A stretch of DNA of 64,000 bases from Enterobacter sp. JBIWA008 (GCF_019968765.1 NZ_CP074152.1:1-64000), one strand, 5' to 3'; numbered from the stretch's first letter, positions 1 through 8,280 are shown. Numbers and translations are program-made. The notes: generated by a model not told the origin, from the letters alone.

Positions 1-1014
1 GTGAATGACAATCAGATTTCTGTTCACTGGTCAGATCTACCGAAAGATGAGCTAACCCGTTTCTGGCAGGATGTCGATGCCGGCACTCAGGGTAATTTCC
101 TCATTGCACCGGTAAAAAAACTGACCCGCCGCAAACGCGGTGAGCATTCTACAAAAGCCAAATGTGAGAACCCGGCCTGGTATCGCCCGGAGCATTATAA
201 AAAGCTCTCCGGACAGCTCGGTCATGCATACAATCGCCTGGTGAAAAAAGACAAAGAAACCGGGCAGGTCAGCCTGCGCATGCATGTTTCTCGTCACCCT
301 CTCTATGTCGCCGGCCGCCGTAAGGCAGGACGTAAATATGGCTTCCGTCCGGAACGTCAGCGCCTGCTAGATGCGCTCTGGCCAGTGCTCATCAGCTTCT
401 GTGATGCCGGCAAGCATACCGTCGGCATGTGTATCTCCCGTCTTGCAAAAGAGCTGAGTGCAAAGGACGCCAAAGGCAATGTCATTCCGGAAACGGAGGT
501 GACGGTGTCACGCCTTTCACGGCTTATTGAGGAACAGGTACGGTTTGGCGTTCTTGGCCTTGTGGAAGAACGCACCTGGGATCGTGAATCCCGCTCCTGG
601 CTGCCAACGTATGTCTATATCACCCCCGTGGGATTTCAGATGCTGGGCGTCGATATGGGCAAGCTGTTTAAAGAGCAGGAGAAGAAGCTCCGCCAGAGCG
701 CCGAGCGTGAGCAGCTGATCCGGGAAGGGGTAATGAGCGAACATGATGATGTTCAACCCCATTGCGCGCGGAAATGCTGGTCCGGCCGTAAGCGCCGGGA
801 GGCACTCGTTTACCGCCGCAAAAAAGGCGCGGAGCGTAAACGTGCCAACAATCTGATTAAGCTGCCGGCAGATGAACGACTCCATGCAATATCTGAATGG
901 ATTTACCGCACCCTGCCGCCTGACGAAGCGTACTGGTGCACATCTGAGCGCCTGAAGGCTCTGGCCATCCAGCATCTTTACCAGCTGGATCTGGCGCTTT
1001 CTCCACCTGACTAG
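1..1014 (+). CDS. repA: IncFII-type replication initiator RepA
   Basis: Replication initiator of the RepFIIA/IncFII RepA family; it would bind the origin just downstream in cis and load the host replisome. The 337-residue protein has the family's central core (around residues 55-215, with short motifs such as SRHPLYVAGRRKAGRKYGF and RLSRLIEEQVRFGVLGL) and a very basic C-terminal third. It is longer than the 285-residue RepA of R1, so it belongs to a divergent IncFII subgroup (pECLA-like is my guess from the likely host). The GTG start is base 1 of the window, so the leader peptide gene, copA antisense RNA and copB that normally control repA lie outside it. A terminator and a DnaA box follow, as expected for this replicon class. 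Confidence 0.85.
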   Translation: MNDNQISVHWSDLPKDELTRFWQDVDAGTQGNFLIAPVKKLTRRKRGEHSTKAKCENPAWYRPEHYKKLSGQLGHAYNRLVKKDKETGQVSLRMHVSRHPLYVAGRRKAGRKYGFRPERQRLLDALWPVLISFCDAGKHTVGMCISRLAKELSAKDAKGNVIPETEVTVSRLSRLIEEQVRFGVLGLVEERTWDRESRSWLPTYVYITPVGFQMLGVDMGKLFKEQEKKLRQSAEREQLIREGVMSEHDDVQPHCARKCWSGRKRREALVYRRKKGAERKRANNLIKLPADERLHAISEWIYRTLPPDEAYWCTSERLKALAIQHLYQLDLALSPPD

Positions 1015-1046
1015 TCACAGACGAAACAACAGTTTTCTGTTTACAG

Positions 1047-1065
1047 GCCCCTCTCCGGGGCTTTT
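1047..1065 (+). terminator. Terminator downstream of repA
   Basis: A five-base-pair GC stem (GCCCC / GGGGC, loop TCTCC) is followed by TTTT and, 10 bases on, a T7 tract. It starts 33 bases after the repA stop, where the IncFII CIS element and terminator normally sit. Confidence 0.7.
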
Positions 1066-1901
1066 CGTGCTGGTTTTTTTCGGCCATTCTGCTCATTTTT
1101 CATCCTTTACTCCTTTCTCCTTCCGGTCACTATGACGTTCTGCCGGTCGTTATGGTTCGCAATGGCCATCGTCTCTTTTTTTTACACAGAAATCCGCAAA
1201 CAAATAAGTGAAGTAACGCGGAAATGAATAAAAGAGATTCCGCAAAACAATCTTACTTCAGCTTTTTTATCTCTCTGTTCATTACATTCCAGAGTAGATC
1301 TTTGTCTTCGGCAACTCTGTGGATAACGTAAAATGCCTTCGCATGCAGCGGCCTCACGGCCGCGCGCTCAGAAGGAAATCAAAAGTACCTCCCGTCGCAA
1401 GCGCCGGGCACCGTTCTCGCCAGAACCAGGCACCGCATACATACCTGACCCCTGCTAAACCGACGCCGCCCCGGCCCGAAGGGCCGGAACACCCTCGCTT
1501 TAAGAGAGATGTTGTAACTAGAAGTAAGAGCTGCTGCAGTTAGCGTCGCGGCAAGCCCGCTATACACGCTCGTAAGCGCCTCACGGCGCTAACGCGGAGA
1601 TACAGCCCGTCAGCGGCCTCTGGCCTCGACGGGCTCACTCCGACCGCGCACGTCACCATCAGGCGTGGCGGTTACAGGATATGGCTTTGCAGGGTAAGGG
1701 ATGGGATAGGCAGAATCTTTCAAACCGCAGCGGCTTACGCCGGTCACGGCGCCCATCGGCATTCTCTCCCTGTCTAGCCTCAGCTGGCGCCTCCATGCCG
1801 CGATGCGGCATCAGTGAGTTCTGCAGGACAGCGTGCCCATTTTTTGTTGTCAAAATCGTTTCGGGAATATGCTTTCAGAAACAGATAAGCGAGACGATAA
1901 A
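1066..1901. other. IncFII origin region and flanking non-coding DNA
   Basis: No convincing gene. A DnaA box in reverse orientation (TGTGGATAA) lies at 1318-1326, about 300 bases after repA, after an AT-rich stretch at 1178-1290. This matches the CIS-oriV arrangement of IncFII plasmids, where RepA acts in cis on an origin a few hundred bases downstream. From 1330 to 1680 the DNA becomes GC-rich with several short stem-forming blocks (for example around 1475-1490 and 1580-1635). The DnaA box is seen; the origin assignment is inferred from position. Confidence 0.55.
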
Positions 1902-2306
1902 ATGGACACGTTGCTTTTACCCGGCCAGAATCCCCGTGCCTGGGCGGAAACCATGATCAACCTGGAGGCCAGGAAACTGGTTAACACGGCAAACACGGTG
2001 GCGGCTATGCATCTCCAGGATGGTTTTATCCGGATTCAGTTTGTGGATGAGATCAGGGCATTCATCATGGCCCAGTTTGAGGCCGCACGCCGGGCAAAAA
2101 CGGATGATGACTGTATGGCCTGTCTGCGTGCCTTACGGGCTGAAAATACCAGCCTGCTGGAGCAGTCCCGATCGCTCAGAACCGGCTATGCAAAACTTTA
2201 TGCTGAGGTGAAGGTTGTCCGGGACGATAACAAAATTGTGGGCTACATCATTTCAGCGGTCGACGTCGTGGTGGCCGGTGCGGCCATCTTTGGTGGGACG
2301 TCATGA
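1902..2306 (+). CDS. Helical protein, likely N-terminal half of a split DUF4225-type protein
   Basis: About 134 residues from ATG 1902 (ATG 1869 is an alternative; neither has a good ribosome site). The protein is helical, ends in a hydrophobic Gly/Ala/Val segment (motif VVVAGAAIFGG), and its stop overlaps the next gene's start as ATGA. The sequence reads smoothly into the next frame, whose start resembles the glycine-rich hydrophobic core of DUF4225 proteins. I therefore read 1902-2704 either as one DUF4225-like gene split by a frameshift near 2300, or as two coupled genes. Function unknown; a membrane-active role is only a guess from the hydrophobic core and the convergent small membrane-protein gene. 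Confidence 0.5.
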   Translation: MDTLLLPGQNPRAWAETMINLEARKLVNTANTVAAMHLQDGFIRIQFVDEIRAFIMAQFEAARRAKTDDDCMACLRALRAENTSLLEQSRSLRTGYAKLYAEVKVVRDDNKIVGYIISAVDVVVAGAAIFGGTS

Positions 2307-2704
2307 TGTCCTCAATGACGCCGGTGGGCGTGGTGGCCGGCGCGGTGATTGTCGTAAATGGCTTTAACACGATTTCACGGGAAGCCGCGCACAACCTCCT
2401 CGGTGATAAGCAGACGGAGGGAATATTCGCTGACGGCTCGATGGAGATCGCTGAATTTCTTGGCTTCAGCCGGCAGCAGGGGCTGGGGACGTATAAGGCT
2501 GTCACACTATTCAGCGAAGTCTACGGCGCGTATGGCCTGAGACTGAAACCCGAAGCACAACGGCTGTGGTACTGGACCAGGCCCGATTTCTTCAGGAAAG
2601 TATCCGGAACGCCACGTCCCGCAATGGCGCTTAAAATTGCGGGATGGGGAGTTAAAGCCAAAGTGGCGCTTGATTTACTGACTATTGAACCTTCCGGGAA
2701 ATAG
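2303..2704 (+). CDS. DUF4225-like C-terminal protein
   Basis: 133 residues. It opens with a hydrophobic glycine-rich stretch (VGVVAGAVIVVNG), followed by a domain with the spacing I associate with DUF4225 (NTI...D...FLGFS...LKPEAQRLWYW...DF). The start overlaps the upstream stop by four bases, so translation is probably coupled. The 3' end overlaps by 23 bases, tail to tail, a small inner-membrane protein gene on the other strand. Such toxin-like/membrane-protein pairs often act as effector and immunity, but nothing here proves it. No catalytic motif is visible. Confidence 0.5.
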   Translation: MMSSMTPVGVVAGAVIVVNGFNTISREAAHNLLGDKQTEGIFADGSMEIAEFLGFSRQQGLGTYKAVTLFSEVYGAYGLRLKPEAQRLWYWTRPDFFRKVSGTPRPAMALKIAGWGVKAKVALDLLTIEPSGK

Positions 2705-3008
2705 TCTTCTGCAGGCGGAATGCTTTCCAGCCCAGTACAGGTGGGAAGGTCACCCAGGCAATGATCAGGACAACAAGGGAACTCATGCTCCCGGAAAGAA
2801 TGTGTGTCCTGCTGCCGGGAATGAGGGTGACCAGCATAACCAGAACCAGCGCGACAGTGATCCATACCGACACCCGGAAGCGCCGTGAGAGCGCATCGAT
2901 GAGATGCTGCATGGTGCCTCCGCCTGCTGCAAGCCGGCCCTGTAAATTGTCCACTTCGCTTTTGCTGAAACCTGCCTCAAGCAGCTCTTTCTCACTGATA
3001 GCCATCAC
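2682..3008 (-). CDS. Small two-helix membrane protein (possible immunity partner)
   Basis: 108 residues. The N-terminal ~45 residues are soluble and charged, then two transmembrane segments follow (about residues 47-67 and 73-95), with a basic C-terminus. The gene is convergent with the DUF4225-like pair and overlaps its 3' end by 23 bases. Size, membrane topology and position would suit an immunity protein for a membrane-targeting toxin, but I do not recognise the family and this role is inferred from context only. Confidence 0.55.
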   Translation of the reverse strand: MMAISEKELLEAGFSKSEVDNLQGRLAAGGGTMQHLIDALSRRFRVSVWITVALVLVMLVTLIPGSRTHILSGSMSSLVVLIIAWVTFPPVLGWKAFRLQKTISRKVQ

Positions 3009-3019
3009 GTCCTCCCTAA

Positions 3020-3790
3020 TCAGGCGAAAGTATACTGTACCATACCAATAATCCCTAGGTGACCGGCGTAAGCATAATAAAAGAAATTACGCGGCATGAA
3101 ACGTCTGCGGCCCTCCGGACAGATTTGCCTGCAGAATGAAACCCCTGCCAGGGGGAATGCCAGAGTAGGCAGCGTGGCCAGTAATAATGTTTCTGCGGGC
3201 ATATCCAGGAGATGTGATAACCCGTTTAAACAAATCAGTGACAGCACGGCAGTGATGGCTGCCAGCCGCTGCACTCCGGGTGTATCGCTGCCAGAAACCG
3301 TTGCCATACTGATGGCCAGCGTTATTCCTGCCAGCCCGTAACTTGCCGGCTGCAGGGGCCAAATCATAAGGGCCAGGAGCAGATACCCGGCAAGCATTCC
3401 TTTCCGGCCGTGCCGGTACTGCAGGGCAAGCAGCTGCGTGACGCCTGCAAACACGAACAGAATGTTCAGGGCCCACCAGGGCTGTTGATTTTGGAAGGCC
3501 AGGCTGAACACCGGCTGCGTTATGACTGCCCAGATCCACAGACGATAGGCTCTCTTCTGCAGTCGTTCCGGGGTACGCTGTACGTTCATAGCCCATATAA
3601 GCGTGAACAGGGGGAAGGCCATCCGGCCAAGCGCATACATCACCGGCAAGGCTGACGACAGAAACACCGTATTGGTGTGGTCGATAATCATGGCCAGAAG
3701 TGCGAGAAGTTTGACCATATCGAGTGCAGCGGGACTGAGCTGGCTGGCGTTCCGGATAGCGGGAAGAACGTCGGGTAATGAATGATTCAT
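3020..3790 (-). CDS. traX: TraX-family integral membrane protein
   Basis: 256 residues with about seven or eight hydrophobic helices and the TraX N-terminal signature (LDMVKLLALLAMIIDH, residues ~23-38). In F-like plasmids TraX N-acetylates pilin in the inner membrane and is dispensable for transfer. A likely Shine-Dalgarno (AGGGGA) lies about 10 bases before ATG 3790. In classical F-like plasmids traX follows traI and precedes finO in the tra orientation. Here it is alone, on the opposite strand from repA and 17 kb from the traI remnant, and no finO is visible, so it has been moved or was acquired separately. It may serve as a general membrane acetyltransferase. Confidence 0.7.
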   Translation of the reverse strand: MNHSLPDVLPAIRNASQLSPAALDMVKLLALLAMIIDHTNTVFLSSALPVMYALGRMAFPLFTLIWAMNVQRTPERLQKRAYRLWIWAVITQPVFSLAFQNQQPWWALNILFVFAGVTQLLALQYRHGRKGMLAGYLLLALMIWPLQPASYGLAGITLAISMATVSGSDTPGVQRLAAITAVLSLICLNGLSHLLDMPAETLLLATLPTLAFPLAGVSFCRQICPEGRRRFMPRNFFYYAYAGHLGIIGMVQYTFA

Positions 3791-3995
3791 GCTGTATATT
3801 CCCCTGGCGACACGCGGTTAACAGCCAGCCCTGAACATAATGCCAGAATGCCCTGCCGGTTTGCGTTGTGACCCTGACCCTGAGTTTCTCCAGAATCTTG
3901 CGCACCGCAAATTCTGATTTATCACGCAGCACGCGCATTGCACCTGCCACATCCTTATTCTGAATACAGATATTTAAAATATGAAAATCGTTCAT
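3087..3995 (-). CDS. Uncharacterised frame starting upstream of traX and overlapping it
   Basis: The start at 3995 has an excellent ribosome site (AAGGAAGGGAG four bases before ATG), so the first ~65 residues are probably translated. This part (3791-3995) is helical and basic and resembles nothing I recognise. The frame stays open through most of traX to 3087, but there it encodes an implausible out-of-frame traX translation. The likely reading is a small real gene whose proper stop was lost by a frameshift, or a leader-like coding region coupled to traX. Treat only 3791-3995 as supported. Confidence 0.3.
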   Translation of the reverse strand: MNDFHILNICIQNKDVAGAMRVLRDKSEFAVRKILEKLRVRVTTQTGRAFWHYVQGWLLTACRQGNIQHESFITRRSSRYPERQPAQSRCTRYGQTSRTSGHDYRPHQYGVSVVSLAGDVCAWPDGLPPVHAYMGYERTAYPGTTAEESLSSVDLGSHNAAGVQPGLPKSTALVGPEHSVRVCRRHAAACPAVPARPERNACRVSAPGPYDLAPAAGKLRAGRNNAGHQYGNGFWQRYTRSAAAGSHHCRAVTDLFKRVITSPGYARRNIITGHAAYSGIPPGRGFILQANLSGGPQTFHAA

Positions 3996-4144
3996 GACAC
4001 TCCCTTCCTTACTATATATATCGGCAAAGATATTGATATATTTAAATTAAGGAGTGTAATTGTTTATTATTTTACCATAGTTTGTAGGAGCAGCTTTTTA
4101 TAATTATAAAACATGCTGCTGCAAAATAACTTCATATACATCTC

Positions 4145-4178
4145 AACCTAAACCTAAACCTAAACCTAAACCTAAACC
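4145..4178. repeat. Hexanucleotide tandem repeat (AACCTA)n
   Basis: Between five and six perfect copies of AACCTA lie directly after the stop codon of the minus-strand gene at 4181. A slippage-prone microsatellite; no function evident. Confidence 0.85.
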
Positions 4179-4180
4179 GA

Positions 4181-4672
4181 TTATTCCTGGCTGATATCCG
4201 AAGAGGGAGCAGGATGAAGCTTTGCATAATCTTCTCGAAGCGATTTTGCCGCGGGTTTCCAGGCTTTAGCCCACTCATCATCCATTCTTCCTACACCAAC
4301 AAACTTCAGTGCGACAGCATAGGGAGTGCGCCCTTGCTGTTTTGAAAGCCACAGGATGTGATCATCAATTCTGTCATCAGGTATATCGTCGATAATGGAA
4401 TGGATAACATCGAGGTCCTCTGCCAGCCACGGCTTTCCAGTTCGGGGAAACACCAGGTCCGGTTCGCGCGGTTTCTTTACCTTCTCGTTTTTGGCGATCT
4501 GTCTGGCTTCTTTCTCCGCAGAAATGAGTCGTAGTCGCTCCTTAAGCCCACCCAGTGTGGCAACCGTTTTAGTTAAATTTTCTCGCTGTTCGCGAGTAAT
4601 ACTTTGCTCATCACAGATCAGGTCGTTCAGGGTATCGATGAGTGCATCCACCCGATTTTCTGTTAATTTCAT
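4181..4672 (-). CDS. Hypothetical plasmid protein, charged coiled-coil N-terminus
   Basis: 163 residues from ATG 4672 (an upstream ATG at 4705 has no ribosome site). Residues 1-65 are Leu/Glu/Lys-rich and likely helical; the rest holds a motif-like stretch (ILWLSKQQGRTPYAVALKF) and a Trp-rich segment (DEWAKAWKPA). I do not recognise the family and assign no function. The gene is alone on the minus strand, divergent from parDE, with the hexanucleotide repeat at its 3' end. Confidence 0.55.
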   Translation of the reverse strand: MKLTENRVDALIDTLNDLICDEQSITREQRENLTKTVATLGGLKERLRLISAEKEARQIAKNEKVKKPREPDLVFPRTGKPWLAEDLDVIHSIIDDIPDDRIDDHILWLSKQQGRTPYAVALKFVGVGRMDDEWAKAWKPAAKSLREDYAKLHPAPSSDISQE

Positions 4673-4809
4673 TTCCAGTTCTCGCTTAAGGCTACAACTC
4701 AGCATTCTATTAGATATCTATCTGATTTCGCATCCGTGTTGATCTCATAAATGCAGCCCATAGTCTCGATCACTGAGCATGGAAGCCTGATGCTAAAATG
4801 ATATACTGA

Positions 4810-4828
4810 TGTAAGAACAAATCTTACA
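4810..4828. promoter_or_regulatory. Palindromic operator upstream of parDE
   Basis: A perfect inverted repeat with arms TGTAAGA / TCTTACA and a 5-base spacer ends 18 bases before the parD start, next to a strong ribosome site (GGAGGGG). RHH antitoxins such as ParD typically repress their own operon through such a site. The palindrome is seen; its role is inferred. Confidence 0.65.
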
Positions 4829-4846
4829 TAATGAAACGGAGGGGTT

Positions 4847-5107
4847 ATGGCCCGTACAATGACGGTGGACGTGGGTGATGAGCTGCGTGAATTTATCGAT
4901 TCCCTGGTTAAGGCCGGTGATTACCGTACCCAGAGCGAGGTCATGCGTGACGCGCTGCGTCTGCTGCGCGAGAAGCAGGCCGAATCGCGCCTTCAGGAAC
5001 TGCGCGATCTGCTGGCCGAAGGGATCAGCAGCGGCGAGCCGAAACCATGGAACAAGGATGCCTTCCTGAATAATGTCAGGGCCAGGGTGGCAAATGAAAG
5101 AGATTGA
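4847..5107 (+). CDS. parD: ParD-family antitoxin
   Basis: 86-residue ribbon-helix-helix antitoxin. The N-terminal strand and helices (TMTVDVGDELREFIDSLV, residues 4-21, and SEVMRDALRLLRE, residues ~31-43) fit the CopG/ParD DNA-binding fold; the acidic C-terminal tail would wrap the toxin. It is expected to neutralise ParE and repress the operon through the palindrome at 4810. The gene overlaps parE by 14 bases, as usual for translationally coupled antitoxin-toxin pairs. It stabilises the plasmid by post-segregational killing. Strong GGAGGGG ribosome site. Confidence 0.9.
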   Translation: MARTMTVDVGDELREFIDSLVKAGDYRTQSEVMRDALRLLREKQAESRLQELRDLLAEGISSGEPKPWNKDAFLNNVRARVANERD

Positions 5108-5390
5108 GCTGACACCGAAAGCTGAAGAAGATCTGGAAGCAATCTGGGACTACAGCTTCCGACAGTTCGGGATTGTTCAGGCGGATGCGTATATCGGGCG
5201 TATAGCCGCAGTGTTAGATGTGCTGGCCATGCATGATATCGGCACGCATCGCGCAGAGCTGGGAGAGGATATCTGCTCGCTGCCGGTGGAACAGCACATG
5301 ATCTATTTTGTGTCATCACATTCGATGGTTACGATCATACGTATTCTCAGCCAGTCTCAGGATACGGCGCGGCATGAACCCTGGAGATAA
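5094..5390 (+). CDS. parE: ParE-family toxin
   Basis: 98 residues from ATG 5094; a longer frame opens at 5073 but has no better start, and the 14-base overlap with parD favours 5094. RelE/ParE fold: helical N-terminus (TPKAEEDLEAIWDYS, residues ~6-20), central Gly/Arg-containing strands, and a C-terminal strand with HSMVTIIRILS typical of ParE. Family members poison DNA gyrase. Unlike RelE proteins there is no ribosome-dependent catalytic His/Tyr set that I can identify. Confidence 0.88.
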   Translation: MKEIELTPKAEEDLEAIWDYSFRQFGIVQADAYIGRIAAVLDVLAMHDIGTHRAELGEDICSLPVEQHMIYFVSSHSMVTIIRILSQSQDTARHEPWR

Positions 5391-6127
5391 CTGAATAGAT
5401 AGAATGGCAATTAAATCAAATACTTAGTTCGTGTAATCTATCTTATGTTAAATAACCTCCATAGGTCTTTTACTTCATGGTTCACTCGTGCGGCCACAGA
5501 AACAAGCATGCTTTGCAGTTTTATATACCTCCCTTTTTTCACGTGCACACCTCACCCACCTCAGGATTGTCATAGCCTGTTGCGCCGTCTGGATAAGTTC
5601 CGAGCCGAGTATACCGAGATCACCATCAATCTCACCTGCTACTTTTAATGCCGATTGACCGCGGTGGTTTATGAGGCCTTCCTAAGATGCCTCTGTGCCT
5701 TCCCCTCAAGTTTCATCGATCTGTACATTTATCCTTCTTCTCGCAGCGAAGATCCGATGTCTGGTGGTTCCGGATCTTCACTCCCCGCCCCGGCGACCAG
5801 CGGCCACCGCAGGCCATATCTTGTGGTCAATTTCGCTTTCCTTGCGGGATGACACACCATATATTGTGTCTGACATTTCCCCTCACCCTCACATGCTCCA
5901 CACCAGAAAACGCCGCTTTGCTTATTCTCTAATCATGGTACACTTCCGGAAATCGTGAAATAACGGAAAAGTCGGATCACCATGAAACGGCCATCCGGTA
6001 ATTTAACACCGTTGTTATATGGCTGCTTATTATCAGGTAAGTGATTTTTACTATAAGCGATAATGAGAAGTGCAATAAATTACGTCAGGGAAAGATAGTT
6101 GCAGGTTGGGACTATTAGCGAGGAATT
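5391..6127. other. Non-coding stretch, possible gene relic
   Basis: No complete gene. A short translated piece near 5580-5645 (LLRRLDKFRAEYTEITINL) looks like a fragment of a LysR-type effector-binding domain but stops at once, so it is at most a relic. The rest shows no coding bias. Confidence 0.35.
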
Positions 6128-6457
6128 ATGTATCCGGGAATAGAAAATGTATGGGGGGCGCTCACTGGCACCTTCAAGCATAAACATTTGTGGCTGGATT
6201 ACAGAATCTGGCCATCGAAGTACCAGACAAATTTGAGGGCAACAAATTTCCCCGGGCAACCGGTGATTGTCACCGGCCCTGGATTGACTATTGCTGAATG
6301 GCTGCCTGGCTACAACTGCTGGTTCCTTGCTGACCTGTCTCAAACAGCAAGAACCGCATTCCATGAACAGTCCGATGAAATTTATCTTTGCCCGCCTTCT
6401 GATACTTATCTAGATCACAACAGTATTTATAGTGGTCTCATTTTCATGGGACTGTAA
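6128..6457 (+). CDS. Hypothetical protein
   Basis: 109 residues with a good ribosome site (GAGGAAT before ATG). The sequence is rich in Trp, Tyr and Pro (about six Trp) with no signal peptide or transmembrane segment and no motif I can name. It heads a row of small same-strand genes (6128, 6512, 6889) that lead to the ResD-like recombinase. No function assigned. Confidence 0.5.
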   Translation: MYPGIENVWGALTGTFKHKHLWLDYRIWPSKYQTNLRATNFPGQPVIVTGPGLTIAEWLPGYNCWFLADLSQTARTAFHEQSDEIYLCPPSDTYLDHNSIYSGLIFMGL

Positions 6458-6511
6458 CTGGTATTAAGGGAAAAATAATGGCTGGCGGGATTTCTCAATA
6501 GAGGAAGGGTT

Positions 6512-6841
6512 ATGTGTGATTTATGCAGGGCGGACAGGAATTACTTCCATACGCCGGAATGTGTGTATGACCAGCTGGTCAGTGAGTACCCTGTGATGTG
6601 GCTGCGGGACTCGACCCGGATAGGCGCCTGCTACACCCTCCGTGAGCTGCTGTCGCCGGAAGGGATAGTGCTGGCCATACAGAACGCGCCTCCCGTGACG
6701 GGATGGCGGCTGCGTATGCGGTATAACGAGGCCACAGATGAAGAGATCGACCCGCAGCGCGGGGACTGTACCGAGCTGATCTCCAGGACGGACGCCCTGC
6801 TTGCCTTCCGGTCGCTGCAGGATGATACCGCGTCAGCTTAG
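6512..6841 (+). CDS. Hypothetical protein with N-terminal CxxC
   Basis: 109 residues, ribosome site GAGGAAGGG just before ATG. The N-terminus begins MCDLCRADRNYF: a CxxC pair, plus a third Cys (PECVYD), which could bind a metal. The remainder is charged and soluble. Codon use and GC content match the plasmid backbone rather than the AT-rich accessory island. Family not recognised. Confidence 0.55.
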   Translation: MCDLCRADRNYFHTPECVYDQLVSEYPVMWLRDSTRIGACYTLRELLSPEGIVLAIQNAPPVTGWRLRMRYNEATDEEIDPQRGDCTELISRTDALLAFRSLQDDTASA

Positions 6842-6888
6842 ACGATCGGACAACGCAACAACCCTTAACCCGGTTAACAGGAAACCAG

Positions 6889-7287
6889 ATGAACAGAACC
6901 GATGATGAACCACAGACAGGAACGGACGAGATGGCCACCGCATTGCGCACCATGCGAAAGTACGGCAGTAATATCATCAACGTTACGCAGTTTATGGATA
7001 CTAATGCTTACGTGAAATCCGATCCGCGGATGCCGAGAGCGCGGCTGCGTCGTTACCTGGGACAGTACGGCCTGCGCGGTGAGGCGCTGAGCACGGAGGT
7101 CAGACGTATCGTCGCTGGCCCTGAGCGACCGGATAACACGCTGAAAGCCGGAATCTTCTATACGTGGCCCTATGGCTGGGAGCCTGCGGATTTCACGCCG
7201 ATGATGCGACGTATCTTTCGCGGAAAGCGTACCCGTCACCTGATGATGTTTGATGAACTGCCTCAGTTGTTTGGCAAATTAGGATAA
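6889..7287 (+). CDS. Hypothetical basic protein
   Basis: 132 residues, ribosome site AGGAAA nine bases before ATG. Arg-rich in the middle (RMPRARLRRYLGQYGLRGE) and hydrophilic throughout, consistent with nucleic-acid binding, but I see no defined domain. It lies 80 bases before the ResD-like recombinase on the same strand, so the two may be co-transcribed. Confidence 0.5.
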   Translation: MNRTDDEPQTGTDEMATALRTMRKYGSNIINVTQFMDTNAYVKSDPRMPRARLRRYLGQYGLRGEALSTEVRRIVAGPERPDNTLKAGIFYTWPYGWEPADFTPMMRRIFRGKRTRHLMMFDELPQLFGKLG

Positions 7288-7367
7288 GCCGGAGTGAACC
7301 GGGAAATAATGGCTGCGCAGGCAGCCGGTGAGCTCGTAGAGCAGCTGCATGACAATAGAGGCATAAA

Positions 7368-8147
7368 ATGATGCCAGCACTGCCAGGCCATACCGGGGCT
7401 TTTTCCTCTGCTCAGTTGCCGGTGGCCATCGATTACCCGGCCGCGCTGGCACTGCGCCAGATGGCGCTCGTTCAGGACGAACTGCCGAAATATCTGCTGG
7501 CACCGGAAGTAAGTGCCCTGCTCCACTATGTACCCGATCTCCACCGCAAGATGTTGCTGGCCACTCTCTGGAATACCGGCGCGCGCATTAACGAAGCGCT
7601 GGCCCTGACACGGAGTGATTTTTCGCTGGCACCGCCCTACCCGTTCGTGCAGCTGGCCACGCTCAAACAGCGTGCGGAGAAAGCGGCCCGAACGGCCGGC
7701 CGTGCTCCGGCCGGTAGCCTGCCTCATCGTATCGTTCCGCTTTCCGATCCGCAGTATGCCCGCCAGCTGGAAATGATGGTGGCCACCCTGAAAATTCCGC
7801 TGGAGCGCCGTAATAAACGCACCGGCAGAACTGAGAAGGCACGCATCTGGGAAATCACCGACAGGACGGTCCGGACCTGGATAAGTGAAGCCGTTGATGC
7901 GGCTGCAGCCGACGGGGTGACGTTTTCGGTGCCGGTCACCCCGCACACGTTCCGGCACAGCTACGGGATGCACATGCTGTATGCCGGCATCCCGCTGAAG
8001 GTGCTGCAGAGCCTGATGGGACACAAGTCGATTAGCTCAACGGAAGTTTATACGAAGGTGTTTGCGCTCGATGTGGCTGCACGTCACCGGGTGCAGTTCC
8101 AGATGCCGGGCGATGAGGCGGTGGCCATGTTGAAGGGTAACTTTTAA
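7368..8147 (+). CDS. resD: Tyrosine recombinase, ResD-like multimer resolvase
   Basis: 259-residue tyrosine site-specific recombinase. Visible active-site elements: first Arg in NTGARINEALAL (residues ~66-77), HTFRHSYGMHML (HxxR, ~189-200), and SLMGHKSISSTEVYTKV with the second His and the nucleophilic Tyr (~213-229). This architecture and length match the D protein of F and related plasmid resolvases, which resolve plasmid dimers at a nearby site. The N-terminal SAM-like domain is short. Context next to a Rep_3 replicon and umuDC is typical of F/IncR-like backbones. The resolution site itself is not identified. Confidence 0.8.
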   Translation: MMPALPGHTGAFSSAQLPVAIDYPAALALRQMALVQDELPKYLLAPEVSALLHYVPDLHRKMLLATLWNTGARINEALALTRSDFSLAPPYPFVQLATLKQRAEKAARTAGRAPAGSLPHRIVPLSDPQYARQLEMMVATLKIPLERRNKRTGRTEKARIWEITDRTVRTWISEAVDAAAADGVTFSVPVTPHTFRHSYGMHMLYAGIPLKVLQSLMGHKSISSTEVYTKVFALDVAARHRVQFQMPGDEAVAMLKGNF

Positions 8148-8186
8148 GTAGTCAGTTTATATCTAATGTTACAAGCTGGCGCGCCC

Positions 8187-8267
8187 TTAGTTTTTTTTAA
8201 GAAACAGATAATAGGCAATTATTCCAGCACCTATATATACAAGTGCATAAAAGAGAAAGTTATTCAT
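8187..8267 (-). CDS. Candidate 26-residue membrane microprotein
   Basis: A short frame on the minus strand encodes 26 residues that are almost wholly one transmembrane helix (FLFYALVYIGAGIIAYYLFL) ending in LKKN. It starts 14 bases past a hairpin that ends the Zn-ribbon gene, with a weak GGTGA ribosome site. A T8 tract lies in its 3' part on the plus strand. It could be a TisB/Ldr-like small membrane toxin or simply fortuitous. Confidence 0.35.
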   Translation of the reverse strand: MNNFLFYALVYIGAGIIAYYLFLKKN

Positions 8268-8280
8268 TTAAATCACCATT

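Noticed and set aside
517..975. 152-codon minus-strand frame inside repA
   Set aside because: Overlaps the well-supported initiator gene; no domain or ribosome site.
4145..4178. Telomere-like hexamer array
   Set aside because: Unit is AACCTA, not a bacterial telomere, only about six copies, and inside a circular-type plasmid backbone; treated as a microsatellite.
7263..8024. 253-codon minus-strand frame across the ResD-like gene
   Set aside because: Shadow of the recombinase, which has all catalytic residues.
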